Shown here: piece after piece, positions 52,900 through 61,810 of the stretch
How positions within the stretch are numbered: position 1 is the first letter of the stretch
How the letters are laid out: each line of letters opens with the position of its first letter
Assembly: GCF_014698475.1 (NCBI RefSeq)
Contig: NZ_JACJTB010000026.1
Location: 1 to 64,000, forward strand
Direction of reading: 5' to 3'
DNA: 64,000 bases
DNA from: Nostoc spongiaeforme FACHB-130
GTDB lineage: Bacteria; Cyanobacteriota; Cyanobacteriia; Cyanobacteriales; Nostocaceae
Notes under the pieces: generated by a model
Seen by the model: only the letters and a program-made list of their open reading frames with translations
The model's database searches: none
Told to the model about the DNA's origin: nothing
Program-made: the position numbers and the translations under genes

Positions 52900-53838
52900 A
52901 TGGATACATTACTGCACAACTTCGTTGCAGATATGTATGGGCCGAACTTTCTGCTATTGTATGGTGTTGTTATCATCGCAACTTTGTTATTATGTGAACG
53001 TTTAGTCCAAGATCCAACAAAAAATCAGCCTTTACCGCTAATTCCGGCTGAACCAGATCCTTACAAAATCGCTTACTTGCGTTCTCAAGCAACCGGAGTT
53101 GCTCATTTAATATTATTCAACTTGATTCAGCAGGGTTATTTGCAAGTCAGTGGGCAGACTATTAGTAAAGCATCTGATCATCCTGACATATCAAATTTAC
53201 AACCAGTCGAACGGCAAGTTTTTGAGAAGTTGTCTGAACCTGCTACGGCTAAAACATCTTTGTGGTTAGCGACTCAGTGTGTACAGTCATTCTGCAATAC
53301 TTATCAAGAAAAGTTGCATGATGAACAATTGTTGTATAGTGCGAAGTGGCAAGAATGGAATATTAAAATCGGCTTAGTTGGCGCGATGCTAATTTTTGGC
53401 TTGGGTGGCTATAAGCTGCTGATAGCTTTGGGTAAGGGACGCTATAACGTTGGTTTTTTGATAATTATGGGTGTGTCGTCCATTATTTATCTGCTGTGGT
53501 ATGTGAGTCAGCACAAGTTTCTCAGCCATTTGGGAAAAAGGTATCTGCAACAACTGCAAACCACCTTCAACAAACTGCGCGAAACTTCTATTGTCAACAA
53601 CAACTTACTGGTATTAGCACTGTTTGGTGTTGAGTCTTTGGCTGGAACTACCTACGATGCTTACTATAAAGCGTTCTTTCCACCAGCTTATTCTACAACA
53701 AGTAGCCGCAGTAGTTCGTCTAGTAGTTCATGTAGTAGTGGGAGTTCCTGCGGTAGTTCTTGTAGTAGCGGGAGTTCTTGCGGGAGTTCTTGCGGGAGTT
53801 CTTGTGGTGGTGGTTGCGGTGGCGGTTGTGGTGGGTAG
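52900..53838 (+). CDS. TIGR04222-like membrane protein 2, Ser/Gly/Cys tail
   Basis: A 312-residue paralogue of its neighbours. The N-terminal helix (LLYGVVIIATLLLC) is followed by PLIPAEPDPYKIAYLRSQ, a helical domain with GYLQVSGQTI, central helices (about 160-205, LGGYKLLIALGKG) and a conserved stretch LFGVESLAGTTYDAYY. The tail of about 47 residues is Ser-rich then Gly-rich and holds 8 Cys, mostly in GSSC and GGGC units. The AAGGAGTAAAAGTAATG start is well supported by a Shine-Dalgarno sequence. It is 122 bp after paralogue 1 and 5 bp before paralogue 3. Confidence 0.82.
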   Translation: MDTLLHNFVADMYGPNFLLLYGVVIIATLLLCERLVQDPTKNQPLPLIPAEPDPYKIAYLRSQATGVAHLILFNLIQQGYLQVSGQTISKASDHPDISNLQPVERQVFEKLSEPATAKTSLWLATQCVQSFCNTYQEKLHDEQLLYSAKWQEWNIKIGLVGAMLIFGLGGYKLLIALGKGRYNVGFLIIMGVSSIIYLLWYVSQHKFLSHLGKRYLQQLQTTFNKLRETSIVNNNLLVLALFGVESLAGTTYDAYYKAFFPPAYSTTSSRSSSSSSSCSSGSSCGSSCSSGSSCGSSCGSSCGGGCGGGCGG

Positions 53839-53843
53839 AGAGA

Positions 53844-54884
53844 ATGTTAACTAAACCTGTACCCAGCACAGTTATAAAATCGCTCATACTCAAGTTACTG
53901 ATTATCTCACTGGTAATGTGTGTAGTGTTGGCGATCGCAAAAATCATCACAGACATGAATAACGTTGATTTTCTGAGGTTTTATGGTGCTATTGTCATAA
54001 TTACAGCGTTAGTTGGTCGCTGGTTTATGCAAGATCCTACAAGAAATCAACCTTTACCCCTCATTCCTGCTGAACCAGATCCTTACGAAATTGCTTACTT
54101 GCGTTCTGAAGAAATGGGAGTAGCAAAGGTAGCAATGATGGACTTGTCACAGCGCGGTTATTTACAAATCACAGAAGACTCTATCCAACAAGCAGAAAAT
54201 CATCCTGATATATCTCTGCTAACAACCATACAACGTGAGGCATTTGATTGGTTTGCGACATCAACAACACCAAGAATATCTGGGTGGTTATTAGCCAGAC
54301 AATTACAGCCACACTGCACAGTTTATCAACAACAATTACAAAGTAAACAACTACTAACTTCTGAACAAATGCAAGTCCGAAAAGAGTTAGTTAGCTTTAT
54401 CGGGATTTCTATCATTCTGATGTTAGGTGGCTTTAAATTGGTAGTAGCATTATTAGATGACTCCCATAATGTCGCTTATCTCATCATTGTGGGAATATTT
54501 TCGGTTTATTTTCTCCATAGTCTCTCTCAAATATCTCGTCTTAGCACGCTGGGGAAAAATTACCTCAAACAACTCGAAGCTACATTTGGACAATTAAAAC
54601 AAAAAATTCAAGCTGATATCCCTGAAGCAACCTTCGCCCAGTTAAAACAAAAAGTAGAAATTGGCATTCCATCGGAATTAGAATACAAATTGGCTGTCGC
54701 ACTTTATGGTTTTGAATTACTCGCCGGAAGTCGTTACGACAGATTTCAAAATATTTTTGTACCTGTGATAAATACCGCCAATAGGCAAAATAGTAGTTCT
54801 GGTGGCTGTGGTGGCGGTGGCTGTAGTGGGGGTTGTAGTGGTTCCTGCGGCGGTGGTTGTGGTGGATGTGGCGGTGGAGACTAA
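53844..54884 (+). CDS. TIGR04222-like membrane protein 3, Gly/Cys tail
   Basis: A 346-residue paralogue. I start at the ATG at 53844 (MLTKPVPSTV), because an upstream in-frame start lies inside the preceding gene's tail. It has an N-terminal helix (about 12-36), a second at about 46-60, PLIPAEPDPYEIAYLRSEEM, a helical domain, central helices (about 180-225) and a partly repeated QLKQKIQADIPEATF/QLKQKVEIGIPSELE segment. The tail of about 30 residues is Gly/Ser with 6 Cys. The MNIO gene starts 3 bp after its stop codon. Confidence 0.82.
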   Translation: MLTKPVPSTVIKSLILKLLIISLVMCVVLAIAKIITDMNNVDFLRFYGAIVIITALVGRWFMQDPTRNQPLPLIPAEPDPYEIAYLRSEEMGVAKVAMMDLSQRGYLQITEDSIQQAENHPDISLLTTIQREAFDWFATSTTPRISGWLLARQLQPHCTVYQQQLQSKQLLTSEQMQVRKELVSFIGISIILMLGGFKLVVALLDDSHNVAYLIIVGIFSVYFLHSLSQISRLSTLGKNYLKQLEATFGQLKQKIQADIPEATFAQLKQKVEIGIPSELEYKLAVALYGFELLAGSRYDRFQNIFVPVINTANRQNSSSGGCGGGGCSGGCSGSCGGGCGGCGGGD

Positions 54885-54887
54885 AAA

Positions 54888-55733
54888 ATGATGCTATCTC
54901 AACTTCCTAGTTTGGGTGTCGGGTTGGGTTTTCGAGAACCATTCAAAAGTGATTTGTTTCTTAACCGTCCACAAGTAGACTTTCTGGAAATTGTGGCAGA
55001 ACATTATCTTGATGCACCAGTACAAAAACAACAAGAATTAGAAATACTGGCTGCACATTTCCCAATAGTTCCCCACGCCATTAATTTGTCGCTGGGTAGT
55101 GCGGAAGGTTTAGATACAGATTATTTACGCAAACTTGCAACCTTAATTCAACAAGTTAACCCGCCTTGGTGGAGTGAGCATATTTGTTTTACCAAAGCTG
55201 GCGGTGTGGATATTGGGCATTTGTCACCCTTACCTTACACCAAAGAGGCGGTAGATATACTCTGTCGCAATATTGCCGAGGTGCGACGCTTTGTTGATGT
55301 GCCGTTAATTCTGGAAAATATTACTTATATGGTAAAACTTCCTGGTGCAGAGATGACCGAAGCGCAGTTTTTGGCGGAAGTGGTAGAACGTGCTGACTGT
55401 GGGTTGCTGTTGGATGTGACGAATTTACATACCAATGCAGTGAATTATGGTTATGATGTCCAAGATTTTCTCAATGATTTACCGTGGGAACGTGTTGTGC
55501 AGTTGCATTTCGTCGGCGGACATTGGCACGATGGTGTATTAATTGATAGTCATTCCCAGTCCACACCGCCGGAAGTTTGGCAAATAATGGCGGAAGTTGT
55601 AGCCCGCATTCCTGTTAAAGGGATAGTGTTAGAACGGGATGAAAATTTACCTCCGTTTACAGAAATAGTCCAAGAATTGCAGACAGCACGAAAGATTCTC
55701 ATACCAAGTTGCTGGGGTGGGTGTGGGGAATAG
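54888..55733 (+). CDS. DUF692 multinuclear non-heme iron oxidase (MNIO)
   Basis: A 281-residue TIM-barrel enzyme of the DUF692/MbnB family, which uses a two- or three-iron centre and O2 to modify cysteine residues in peptides (oxazolone/thioamide in methanobactin, other changes in related RiPPs). Candidate iron ligands: His63 in VPHAINLSLGS, His98 in WWSEHICF, Glu143 in LILENITYM, Asp176 and His181 in LLLDVTNLHTNAVNYG, His207 and His212 in LHFVGGHWHDG, His222 in IDSHSQ, Glu249 in VLERDENLP. The protein starts 3 bp after the third Cys-tailed membrane protein, so cotranslation is likely. The substrate is inferred to be one or more of the tails. Confidence 0.9.
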   Translation: MMLSQLPSLGVGLGFREPFKSDLFLNRPQVDFLEIVAEHYLDAPVQKQQELEILAAHFPIVPHAINLSLGSAEGLDTDYLRKLATLIQQVNPPWWSEHICFTKAGGVDIGHLSPLPYTKEAVDILCRNIAEVRRFVDVPLILENITYMVKLPGAEMTEAQFLAEVVERADCGLLLDVTNLHTNAVNYGYDVQDFLNDLPWERVVQLHFVGGHWHDGVLIDSHSQSTPPEVWQIMAEVVARIPVKGIVLERDENLPPFTEIVQELQTARKILIPSCWGGCGE

Positions 55734-55737
55734 AAAA

Positions 55738-55765
55738 AACGAACCGCAAAGGACGCAAAGGACAC
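55738..55765. repeat. Dispersed repeat, copy 2
   Basis: Reverse complement of 18660-18690; begins AACGAACCGCAAAGGACGCA. It occupies the gap between the MNIO gene and its putative partner. Confidence 0.6.
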
Positions 55766-55813
55766 GAAGGTAAGAGAGTTTGAGAGTTGACAGCTTATTA
55801 GGAGTTATCAAAG

Positions 55814-56362
55814 ATGGGGTTAGCACAAACCCAGCAAGTTTTAGCCCAGCTTTACACCAATACTGAATTTCGAGGGCGTTTTTTTGCCAACCCGCAAGCG
55901 GTGGGTGTGGAGTTTGGTTTGAGTGATGATGAAGTACAAAAGTTAGCGGAAGTTTCATCACAGGAAGTCAATATATTTGCCAATTCTCTCAAGTGGAAGC
56001 GGTTAGGCGAAATACGGGAACTGTTACCCAGAACTGCTAAGGTGTTGGGCAAAAATTTTAATACCTTGTTTTGGCGATATGCAGAGACTTATTTACCCAC
56101 GGGAATTAAAAAACATCGGGATGATGCGATCGCTTTTGCTAACTTTATGATGAAGGTGGCGCAAAATGAAAATTTAGCACCTGCTTGGATAGGTGATTTA
56201 GTCAGGTATGAACAAACTTGGCTGTTAACTTATGAACCAGGAGTTTGTTTAAAATTTTGTTGGTTGCGTTACGCTATTCATCGTGATTTTACTGCAAAAC
56301 CAACTTTGGCAATCTGGTGGCGTTGGTCGGGGCGATCGCAGCTACATCATATAATTTTATGA
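55814..56362 (+). CDS. Putative MNIO partner protein
   Basis: A 182-residue soluble protein. The N-terminal part (TQQVLAQLYTNTEFRGRFFA, then GVEFGLSDDEVQKLAEVS) resembles leader-like or RRE-like helical domains that accompany RiPP enzymes. The rest is helical with many Trp and Arg (WLRYAIHRDF, WWRWSGRSQ). Position directly after the MNIO gene on the same strand fits the partner needed by most MNIO enzymes (MbnC, DUF2063-type proteins). No sequence motif proves this. The repeat between the two genes leaves an 80-bp gap, so coupling is loose. Confidence 0.65.
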   Translation: MGLAQTQQVLAQLYTNTEFRGRFFANPQAVGVEFGLSDDEVQKLAEVSSQEVNIFANSLKWKRLGEIRELLPRTAKVLGKNFNTLFWRYAETYLPTGIKKHRDDAIAFANFMMKVAQNENLAPAWIGDLVRYEQTWLLTYEPGVCLKFCWLRYAIHRDFTAKPTLAIWWRWSGRSQLHHIIL

Positions 56363-56401
56363 TATTGTCTCACGCAGAGGCGCGGAGAGTGTGAGACAAT
56401 A

Positions 56402-56995
56402 TCATTCACGGATAGCTTGAATAAATTCCTGTACCGCATCATACTGGTCAGAACTGGCGATATACCGCAGCAAAATTACTGGATCTAAATCTGGGAAAAA
56501 CCGACTCCGGTTGACTTCTACATACTCACCACTTTCGGTTAGAGAAAATATTTGGATTTGATGAGATTTCCAGAACCAAACTTCTGGTATATTCTTCGGT
56601 TTGTATAAATCTTTTCTATTAATACTGCCACTGGTAACAACAACTTCAATCACAATGTCAGGAACTTCTCTTTTAACACCAATGCTGTAAGATTCATCTG
56701 GTGTACCAGAAGCATATCCCGGTTCTTCTAAAGTATAGCCACCCCGCTTATAAAACCGGATGTTTTTCTCTCTCATATAAGCTTCTAGTAATAAACTCAG
56801 AGTACTTTTTACGAACTCATGTTCTTCTCCAACTGGCGACATAATTTCTAATATTCCTGACAAATAAGACAGTCGAACATGATGATTGTCCTTTAGCTGT
56901 GTTTCAATTCCCTTGAATTGCTCCCATGAAACATCTTTCAGAGTTACTAGTTGTTCTTTCTTGGGCTGGTCTACAAGTGGAATACTCATCATCAC
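56402..56995 (-). CDS. Uma2-family (DUF820) PD-(D/E)XK-like protein
   Basis: A 197-residue Uma2 protein. Core elements are SGILEIMSPVGEEHE (Glu), EVPDIVIEVVVTSGS (Asp and Glu) and RKDLYKPKNIPEVWFW (Lys). The N-terminal WEQFKGIETQLKD helix is standard. It is distinct from the Uma2 copy at 17786-18508, which has a coiled-coil tail. The function of the family is unknown. Confidence 0.87.
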   Translation of the reverse strand: MMMSIPLVDQPKKEQLVTLKDVSWEQFKGIETQLKDNHHVRLSYLSGILEIMSPVGEEHEFVKSTLSLLLEAYMREKNIRFYKRGGYTLEEPGYASGTPDESYSIGVKREVPDIVIEVVVTSGSINRKDLYKPKNIPEVWFWKSHQIQIFSLTESGEYVEVNRSRFFPDLDPVILLRYIASSDQYDAVQEFIQAIRE

Positions 56996-57089
56996 AGTTA
57001 CCTAAATAACCAAATCTGTACTTATGCTCATTAAATAGAAAATACAGTTAACTTACCTAAAAATAATTGTTATTATAACTCATTTTGTA

Positions 57090-57572
57090 GTGAATAAAAC
57101 TACCATAAGTAATGAACACATCGTAAAATTACTCATGAATAAAATAGACCGCCAGAGAGAACATCAAGCCAATGAACGAACTTTTTTAGCTTGGTTGAGA
57201 ACTTCTATTGCTTTAATTGGTTTTGGTTTTGCTATTGCCAGGTTTGGTCTATTTTTACGCCAATTAAATACAGCAATTACCCAACAAGAACCCGTGGTTC
57301 ATCCTTTATTTAACTCGGAGAATTTAGGAGTTGCTTTAGTAATTGTGGGAGTAAGTGCGATCGCTCTAGCCGCGTGGCGATATAATCAGGTTTTCTGGCA
57401 AATTGAACGGGGAGATTATCAACCCAATCGTTTACCTGTGTGGATACTCACCGCAGTGGTGATGATTTTAGGTTTACTGAGTATTCCTTTATTGTTTTTA
57501 CGCAATCATCTGACACCACGCCCATCTTCAATATCACCCCAGCCCCAAACTAAAAATATTAACCCAAAATAA
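57090..57572 (+). CDS. DUF202/YidH-type membrane protein
   Basis: A 160-residue protein with three helices (about 30-50, 77-95, 112-132). QANERTFLAWLRTSIALIGF and the following AIARFGLFLRQ are the DUF202 signature. The start is a GTG; an ATG 15 codons later (57135) is an alternative, since the usual family start is close to the NERTFLAWLR motif. The C-terminal tail is Pro-rich. Function unknown. Confidence 0.85.
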   Translation: MNKTTISNEHIVKLLMNKIDRQREHQANERTFLAWLRTSIALIGFGFAIARFGLFLRQLNTAITQQEPVVHPLFNSENLGVALVIVGVSAIALAAWRYNQVFWQIERGDYQPNRLPVWILTAVVMILGLLSIPLLFLRNHLTPRPSSISPQPQTKNINPK

Positions 57573-58051
57573 TTCATGATTTATTTATGACCATAGACAT
57601 ATTTAAATTATGACTATTGGCATATTTTTCAAATTAATTTTGTGCTTTTAAATATCAGCCGCTAAAATTTTAGAATAGATTAATCAGGCATATAAAGCTG
57701 TTTTGAAAACTCAAATCAGTTCCCGCACCTCTACCCCCACAAATCAAAAGCATCTATTCAAAAGTCTTGAATAGAGATTGTTTCTGCCCTTGAGTACATC
57801 GTTAATAGATATTATTAAATAAAGTATTTCGGATGAGATACTAAGAGCATACAATCACTATTTAGAGTCAACTCCAAAGCCCGCAAGTGGTCAATCAAAT
57901 ATTATCCTAACCAGAGATAATCCTACCTACACATATTGGATTTTCCAGTTGGATGCAGCTAACACCAACCACCAACTTCCAGGCTTTAACTATTTCTAAT
58001 TAGTACCACAACGCTGTCTGATAGTGCCGTTTAAAGGCTAGGACTACAATT
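57573..58051. other. Intergenic region upstream of nifJ
   Basis: About 480 bases with no gene or strong hairpin. It should contain the nifJ promoter. I found no clear NtcA palindrome. Confidence 0.4.
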
Positions 58052-61000
58052 ATGAGTCAAACCTTTGCAACCATCGACGGGAATGAAGCTGTTGCCCGTG
58101 TTGCTTACAAATTAAATGAAGTAATTGCTATTTATCCTATTACTCCCTCTTCCGCGATGGGTGAATGGGCGGATGCTTGGTCAGCAGAAGGTCGTCCCAA
58201 TCTTTGGGGTACGGTTCCCAGCGTTGTGCAGATGCAAAGTGAAGGTGGTGCGGCTGGTGCAGTTCATGGGGCATTACAAACAGGTTCTCTGAGTACCACA
58301 TTTACGGCATCTCAAGGGCTATTGTTAATGATTCCTAACCTCTACAAAATTGCGGGGGAACTCACTAGCACAGTTGTTCATGTGGCTGCACGCTCATTGG
58401 CTACTCATGCTTTATCCATTTTCGGCGATCATAGTGATGTGATGGCGGCGCGGGCAACTGGCTTTGCCTTGTTGTGTTCCGCTTCAGTGCAAGAAAGTCA
58501 CGACTTAGCCCTCATCGCCCATGCAGCTACTCTCAAATCAAGAGTTTCGTTTATGCACTTTTTTGACGGGTTCCGCACCTCTCATGAAGTGCAGAAGGTG
58601 AAATTATTGGCGGATGACGATATTAAATCGCTCATTCCTGACGAGTTAATTTTAGAACACCGCGCCCGTGCTTTAACCCCAGACCGCCCTGTGTTGCGGG
58701 GTACTGCCCAAAACCCTGATGTTTACTTCCAGTCGCGGGAAGGCGCAAACCCTTACTACAACGCCTGTCCAGAAATTGTCCAAGATATCATGGATCAATT
58801 TGGCGATCGCACAGGTAGATATTACCGCATTTTTGAATATCACGGTGCTGAAGATGCGGAACGGGTAATTGTCATCATGGGTTCTGGTTGTGAAACCGTC
58901 CATGAAACAGTTGATTATCTCAACGCCCGTGGGGAAAAAGTCGGCGTGGTGAAAGTACGCCTCTACCGTCCCTTTGATATCCAAAGGTTTGTGCAAATGT
59001 TACCAGAAACTGTACAAGCGATCGCGGTTTTAGACCGCACAAAAGAAGCAGGTAGCACCGGCGAACCACTATATCTCGATGTGGTCGCAGCTATCCACGA
59101 AATCTATGCTGAACGCGGTAGTGGTCGAGACAAGGTTCCCTCGGAAATTGTCGCTGCCCGTGGTAGTGGCAGAGATAAAGTTCCCTCGGAAATTGTCGCT
59201 GCCCGTGGTAGTGGCAGAGATGAGGTTCCCTCAGAAATTGTCGCTGCCCGTGGTAGTGGTCGAGATCAAGTCCCACCGATGATTATCTGTGGTCGTTACG
59301 GCCTTTCCTCCAAGGAATTTACTCCTGCAATGGTGAAGGCCGTTTTCGACAACTTATCTCAACCAAAACCAAAAAATCATTTCACTGTGGGTATTCACGA
59401 TGATGTTACCCACACTTCCCTTTCCTTTGACCCCAACTTTTCCATCGAACCCGATACCGTCGTCCGGGCTATGTTCTACGGCTTGGGTTCTGATGGGACG
59501 GTAGGGGCGAATAAAAACTCCATCAAAATTATCGGTGAGGGAACCGATAACTACGCCCAAGGTTACTTTGTCTACGACTCGAAAAAATCCGGTTCTATGA
59601 CCGTATCTCACCTGCGGTTCGGGCCGCAACCGATACGGTCTACCTACCTGATAGACAAAGCCAACTTTATTGGCTGTCACCACTGGGTATTTCTAGAAAA
59701 GGTCGATGTGCTGCAAGGGGCGGCAACTGGCGCGACAATTTTGTTAAACAGTCCTTTTGATAAAGAGACAGTTTGGCAAAATCTCCCCCTGAAAGTCCGA
59801 CAGCAAATTTTAGATAAGCAGCTGAAATTGTATGTCATCAATGCCAACCAAGTCGCCCGTGAAAGTGGCATGGGAGGACGCATCAATACAATTATGCAGG
59901 TATGCTTCTTTGCCTTAGCGGGGGTATTGCCACAAGCAGATGCGATCGCCAAAATTAAAAAGGTGATCGAAAAGACTTATGGTAAAAAAGGCGCAGATAT
60001 CGTCCGCATGAACTTGCAAGCGGTCGATATGACCTTAGATAATCTGCATCAAGTCAATATCCCCACCGCCGAACAAGGTAAATGGCTAGATGAAGAATTA
60101 TTCTCGACCAATTCCTTACCTGTGAGTGCGCCCGAATTTATCCAAGAAGTCCTCGGTAAAATCATGATTTGGCAAGGCGATGATTTACCTGTCAGTGCCT
60201 TACCAGCAGATGGAACCTTCCCCACAGGTACCGCCAAATGGGAAAAACGCAACGTCGCCCAAGAAATCCCCGTTTGGGAACCGGATGTCTGCGTACAATG
60301 CAGTAAATGTGTGATGGTTTGTCCGCACAGTGCCATCCGTGGCAAAGTTTATCAAGAAAGTGAATTAGCTAACGCACCGTCCGCCTTTAAGTCGGTGAAT
60401 GCCAAAGATAAAGATTTTAATCATCAAAAATTTACTATTCAAGTTGCTCCCGAAGATTGTACAGGTTGCGCTATTTGTGTCAATATTTGTCCAGCTAAAA
60501 GTAAATCTGAACCGACGAAAAAAGCCATTAATATGGCACAGCAACTACCTTTAAGAGAACAAGAAAAGCAAAACTGGGATTTCTTTTTAAACTTACCCAA
60601 TCCCGACCGGAGAAATTTAAAATTAAACCAAATTCGTCAACAACAATTACAAGAACCCTTATTTGAATTTTCTGGTGCTTGCGCTGGTTGTGGTGAGACA
60701 CCTTATTTAAAATTATTAACCCAATTGTTTGGCGATCGCTCAGTTATTGCCAACGCTACCGGCTGTTCCTCCATCTACGGCGGCAACTTGCCCACCACCC
60801 CTTGGACAACCAACGCCGATGGACGCGGCCCCGCTTGGTCGAATAGTTTATTTGAAGATAACGCCGAATTTGGTTTTGGTTATCGCTTATCCATAGATAA
60901 ACAAGCTGAATTTGCCGCCGAATTATTACAACAAATCAGCAGTGAAGTAGGCGACAACCTCGTTCATGCCATCCTCAGTGCCGAACAAAAAAACGAAGCC

Positions 61001-61780
61001 GATATTTGGGAACAACGAGAAAGAGTTGCATTATTAAAAGACAAATTAGATCACATTTTAACTTCAGAAATTGATGCTAATTTAAAATCCAAAACTTGCA
61101 ATTTAAAATCTATTGCAGATTACTTAGTTAAGAAAAGCGTCTGGATTATCGGCGGTGATGGTTGGGCCTATGATATTGACTTTGGTGGTATTGACCATGT
61201 GTTATCTAGCGATCGCAACGTCAATATTTTGGTGATGGATACAGAAGTATATTCTAATACTGGCGGTCAGTCTTCCAAAGCCACCCCCAAAGCAGCCGTC
61301 GCCAAATTTGCCGCCAGTGGTAAGCCTGCACCCAAAAAAGACTTAGGCTTAATGGCCATGAACTACGGTAATGTCTACGTAGCAAGTGTAGCTTTAGGTG
61401 CAAAAGACGACCACACCCTCAAAGCCTTTTTAGAAGCCGAAGCTTACGACGGCCCATCATTAATTATTGCCTACAGCCATTGCATCGCCCACGGCATCAA
61501 CATGACCACGGGCATGAATCACCAAAAAGCTTTGATAGAATCAGGACGTTGGTTGTTGTATCGCCACAATCCCCTATTAAAAGAACAAGGAAAGAACCCC
61601 TTACAATTAGATATGCGCCCTCCGACGCAATCTGTAGAAGCATCAATGTATCAAGAAAATCGCTTCAAAATGCTCACCAAGAGTAAACCAGAAATTGCCA
61701 AGCAGTTGTTACAACAAGCACAAGCCGAAGTTGATGCCCGTTGGCAAATGTATCAGTATTTAGCCCAACGCAATCCCTAG
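58052..61780 (+). CDS. NifJ, pyruvate:ferredoxin (flavodoxin) oxidoreductase
   Basis: NifJ oxidises pyruvate with CoA to acetyl-CoA and CO2 and reduces ferredoxin or flavodoxin, supplying nitrogenase or fermentative metabolism. The 1242-residue single-chain enzyme has the N-terminal domain (YPITPSSAMGEWADAW), the pyruvate-binding region, two 4Fe-4S motifs (CVQCSKCVMVCP, CTGCAICVNICP), and the TPP domain (FSGACAGCGETPY, GDGWAYDIDFGGI) with the last cluster Cys residues. A 45-bp tandem repeat near residues 355-414 (RGSGRDKVPSEIVAA) lengthens it beyond the usual near-1200. The insertion lies at a loop between domains. Confidence 0.95.
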   Translation: MSQTFATIDGNEAVARVAYKLNEVIAIYPITPSSAMGEWADAWSAEGRPNLWGTVPSVVQMQSEGGAAGAVHGALQTGSLSTTFTASQGLLLMIPNLYKIAGELTSTVVHVAARSLATHALSIFGDHSDVMAARATGFALLCSASVQESHDLALIAHAATLKSRVSFMHFFDGFRTSHEVQKVKLLADDDIKSLIPDELILEHRARALTPDRPVLRGTAQNPDVYFQSREGANPYYNACPEIVQDIMDQFGDRTGRYYRIFEYHGAEDAERVIVIMGSGCETVHETVDYLNARGEKVGVVKVRLYRPFDIQRFVQMLPETVQAIAVLDRTKEAGSTGEPLYLDVVAAIHEIYAERGSGRDKVPSEIVAARGSGRDKVPSEIVAARGSGRDEVPSEIVAARGSGRDQVPPMIICGRYGLSSKEFTPAMVKAVFDNLSQPKPKNHFTVGIHDDVTHTSLSFDPNFSIEPDTVVRAMFYGLGSDGTVGANKNSIKIIGEGTDNYAQGYFVYDSKKSGSMTVSHLRFGPQPIRSTYLIDKANFIGCHHWVFLEKVDVLQGAATGATILLNSPFDKETVWQNLPLKVRQQILDKQLKLYVINANQVARESGMGGRINTIMQVCFFALAGVLPQADAIAKIKKVIEKTYGKKGADIVRMNLQAVDMTLDNLHQVNIPTAEQGKWLDEELFSTNSLPVSAPEFIQEVLGKIMIWQGDDLPVSALPADGTFPTGTAKWEKRNVAQEIPVWEPDVCVQCSKCVMVCPHSAIRGKVYQESELANAPSAFKSVNAKDKDFNHQKFTIQVAPEDCTGCAICVNICPAKSKSEPTKKAINMAQQLPLREQEKQNWDFFLNLPNPDRRNLKLNQIRQQQLQEPLFEFSGACAGCGETPYLKLLTQLFGDRSVIANATGCSSIYGGNLPTTPWTTNADGRGPAWSNSLFEDNAEFGFGYRLSIDKQAEFAAELLQQISSEVGDNLVHAILSAEQKNEADIWEQRERVALLKDKLDHILTSEIDANLKSKTCNLKSIADYLVKKSVWIIGGDGWAYDIDFGGIDHVLSSDRNVNILVMDTEVYSNTGGQSSKATPKAAVAKFAASGKPAPKKDLGLMAMNYGNVYVASVALGAKDDHTLKAFLEAEAYDGPSLIIAYSHCIAHGINMTTGMNHQKALIESGRWLLYRHNPLLKEQGKNPLQLDMRPPTQSVEASMYQENRFKMLTKSKPEIAKQLLQQAQAEVDARWQMYQYLAQRNP
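59114..59293 (+). repeat. 45-bp in-frame tandem repeat in nifJ
   Basis: Three full copies and one partial copy at 59114, 59159, 59204 and 59249, each encoding the 15-residue unit RGSGRDKVPSEIVAA (Lys changes to Glu in the third and Gln in the fourth). The repeat is exactly 15 codons, so changes in copy number keep the reading frame. Confidence 0.92.
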
Positions 61781-61810
61781 ATCATAAGAATGTATTTAGT
61801 TTGACATAAA

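Noticed and set aside
52652-52909. 85-aa reverse frame with Thr/Ala runs
   Set aside because: Antisense translation of the Gly/Cys tail of the first membrane protein.
53624-53854. 76-aa Val/Ala-rich frame overlapping the second tail
   Set aside because: Out-of-frame shadow of the Ser/Gly/Cys repeat.
59079-59282. Open frames overlapping the nifJ repeat on both strands, or a CRISPR-like array
   Set aside because: The repeats are in frame with nifJ, have no spacers, and are 45 bp head-to-tail units.
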